The translations under genes were made by a program, and so were the position numbers. A stretch of 5,852 bases of DNA from JBAUHN01 sp049680295 (lineage in GTDB: Bacteria > Pseudomonadota > Alphaproteobacteria > Rhodobacterales > Rhodobacteraceae), in the NCBI GenBank assembly GCA_049680295.1, contig JBAUHN010000014.1, positions 1-5,852 on the forward strand. Direction: 5' to 3'. Below, piece by piece: positions 5,594 to 5,852 of this stretch; the stretch's first letter is position 1, and every line of letters starts with the position of its first letter. Under the pieces are notes generated by a model. The model ran no database searches. It was not told the DNA's origin and saw nothing but the letters and a program-made list of their open reading frames with translations.

Positions 5594-5852
5594 ACATTCC
5601 AACCCACCGGAGAAGCGGAACCCACCTAAAAATCTCTTCAGAAAACGGTAAAAACGAATGACCAGCCGCACACGTGTGGCCGGTTACTCGCGGTTGCAGA
5701 CCTTGGTGCAAACGCAGCGAATTCACCCTTCTCTAATCGGGCGTTTGGGTCAAGTTCATTTCATCGTTTGATTTCCGTGCTGTAGGGATCGTTGTCTCTC
5801 ATCCGGGTCACACTTCTCTTCGCAGTCATTGATGGCCCGGTTCGGTTGGACC
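5594..5852. other. Right-hand intergenic stretch without a supported gene
   Basis: These 259 bases look more AT-rich than the genes to the left, and I see no convincing coding region. It holds an imperfect palindrome around CACACGTGTG (5669-5678) and an inverted repeat CAAACGC/GCGTTTG (5709-5715 and 5741-5747). On the minus strand two short frames are open to the right edge, one ending at 5761 with about 30 residues, but neither is recognisable. No clear terminator with a U tract follows the dehydrogenase gene. Confidence 0.5.
5661..5684. repeat. Imperfect palindrome centred on CACACGTGTG
   Basis: The perfect 10-bp palindrome CACACGTGTG (5669-5678) is flanked by arms that extend the symmetry imperfectly: ACC and GC on the left against GC and GGT on the right, with a two-base bulge and one mismatch. 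It could be a regulator site for a gene to the right, or part of a weak hairpin after the dehydrogenase gene. No consensus is recognised. Confidence 0.3.

Noticed and set aside
5761..5852. Minus-strand frame open to the right edge, ending in ...DNDPYSTEIKR, as the tail of a neighbouring gene
   Set aside because: Only about 30 codons are visible, a second minus-strand frame is equally open, and no family is recognised.

Overview
The window is GC-rich, with strongly G/C-biased third codon positions. It carries a DMSP-demethylase-like protein, ABC-transporter and acyl-CoA genes typical of marine Alphaproteobacteria, most plausibly the Rhodobacterales (Roseobacter group). That assignment is inferred from gene content, not from a marker gene. 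All four complete genes and the one partial gene lie on the + strand. I see no tRNA, rRNA, CRISPR array or intact mobile element.

Layout. (1) 1-474 is the C-terminal part of a family 5 (peptide/opine/nickel type) ABC-transporter substrate-binding protein, followed by a 12-bp palindrome and a strong intrinsic-terminator-like hairpin (516-551). (2) 579-1682 is a folate-dependent GcvT-fold methyltransferase that resembles DMSP demethylase DmdA. (3) 1690-3051 is an FAD-dependent oxidoreductase, 7 nt downstream, with its ribosome-binding site overlapping the previous stop codon. (4) About 3065-3154 looks like the decayed 3' end of a thiolase gene. (5) 3201-4220 is an AraC-family regulator of the PF12625 + HTH type. 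(6) 4221-4414 is a regulatory-looking intergenic region with a 21-bp-spaced TGTCAC direct repeat and a nearly perfect 22-bp palindrome. (7) 4415-5593 is an acyl-CoA dehydrogenase with Asp at the usual catalytic Glu position. (8) 5594-5852 holds no gene I can support.

How the parts may work together. The left half looks like uptake and demethylation of a small methylated osmolyte. The binding protein would deliver a substrate, the DmdA-like protein would move a methyl group to tetrahydrofolate, and the tightly coupled flavoprotein would oxidise something in the same pathway. The right half looks like a beta-oxidation locus with a regulator, an acyl-CoA dehydrogenase and the stump of a thiolase. 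The thiolase stump lies between the halves and suggests that a deletion or rearrangement joined two formerly separate modules near position 3052-3090.

No system here is certain to be new. The items most worth checking are the methyltransferase-flavoprotein pair, the thiolase remnant, the Glu-to-Asp change in the dehydrogenase, and the operator-like repeats between the regulator and the dehydrogenase.
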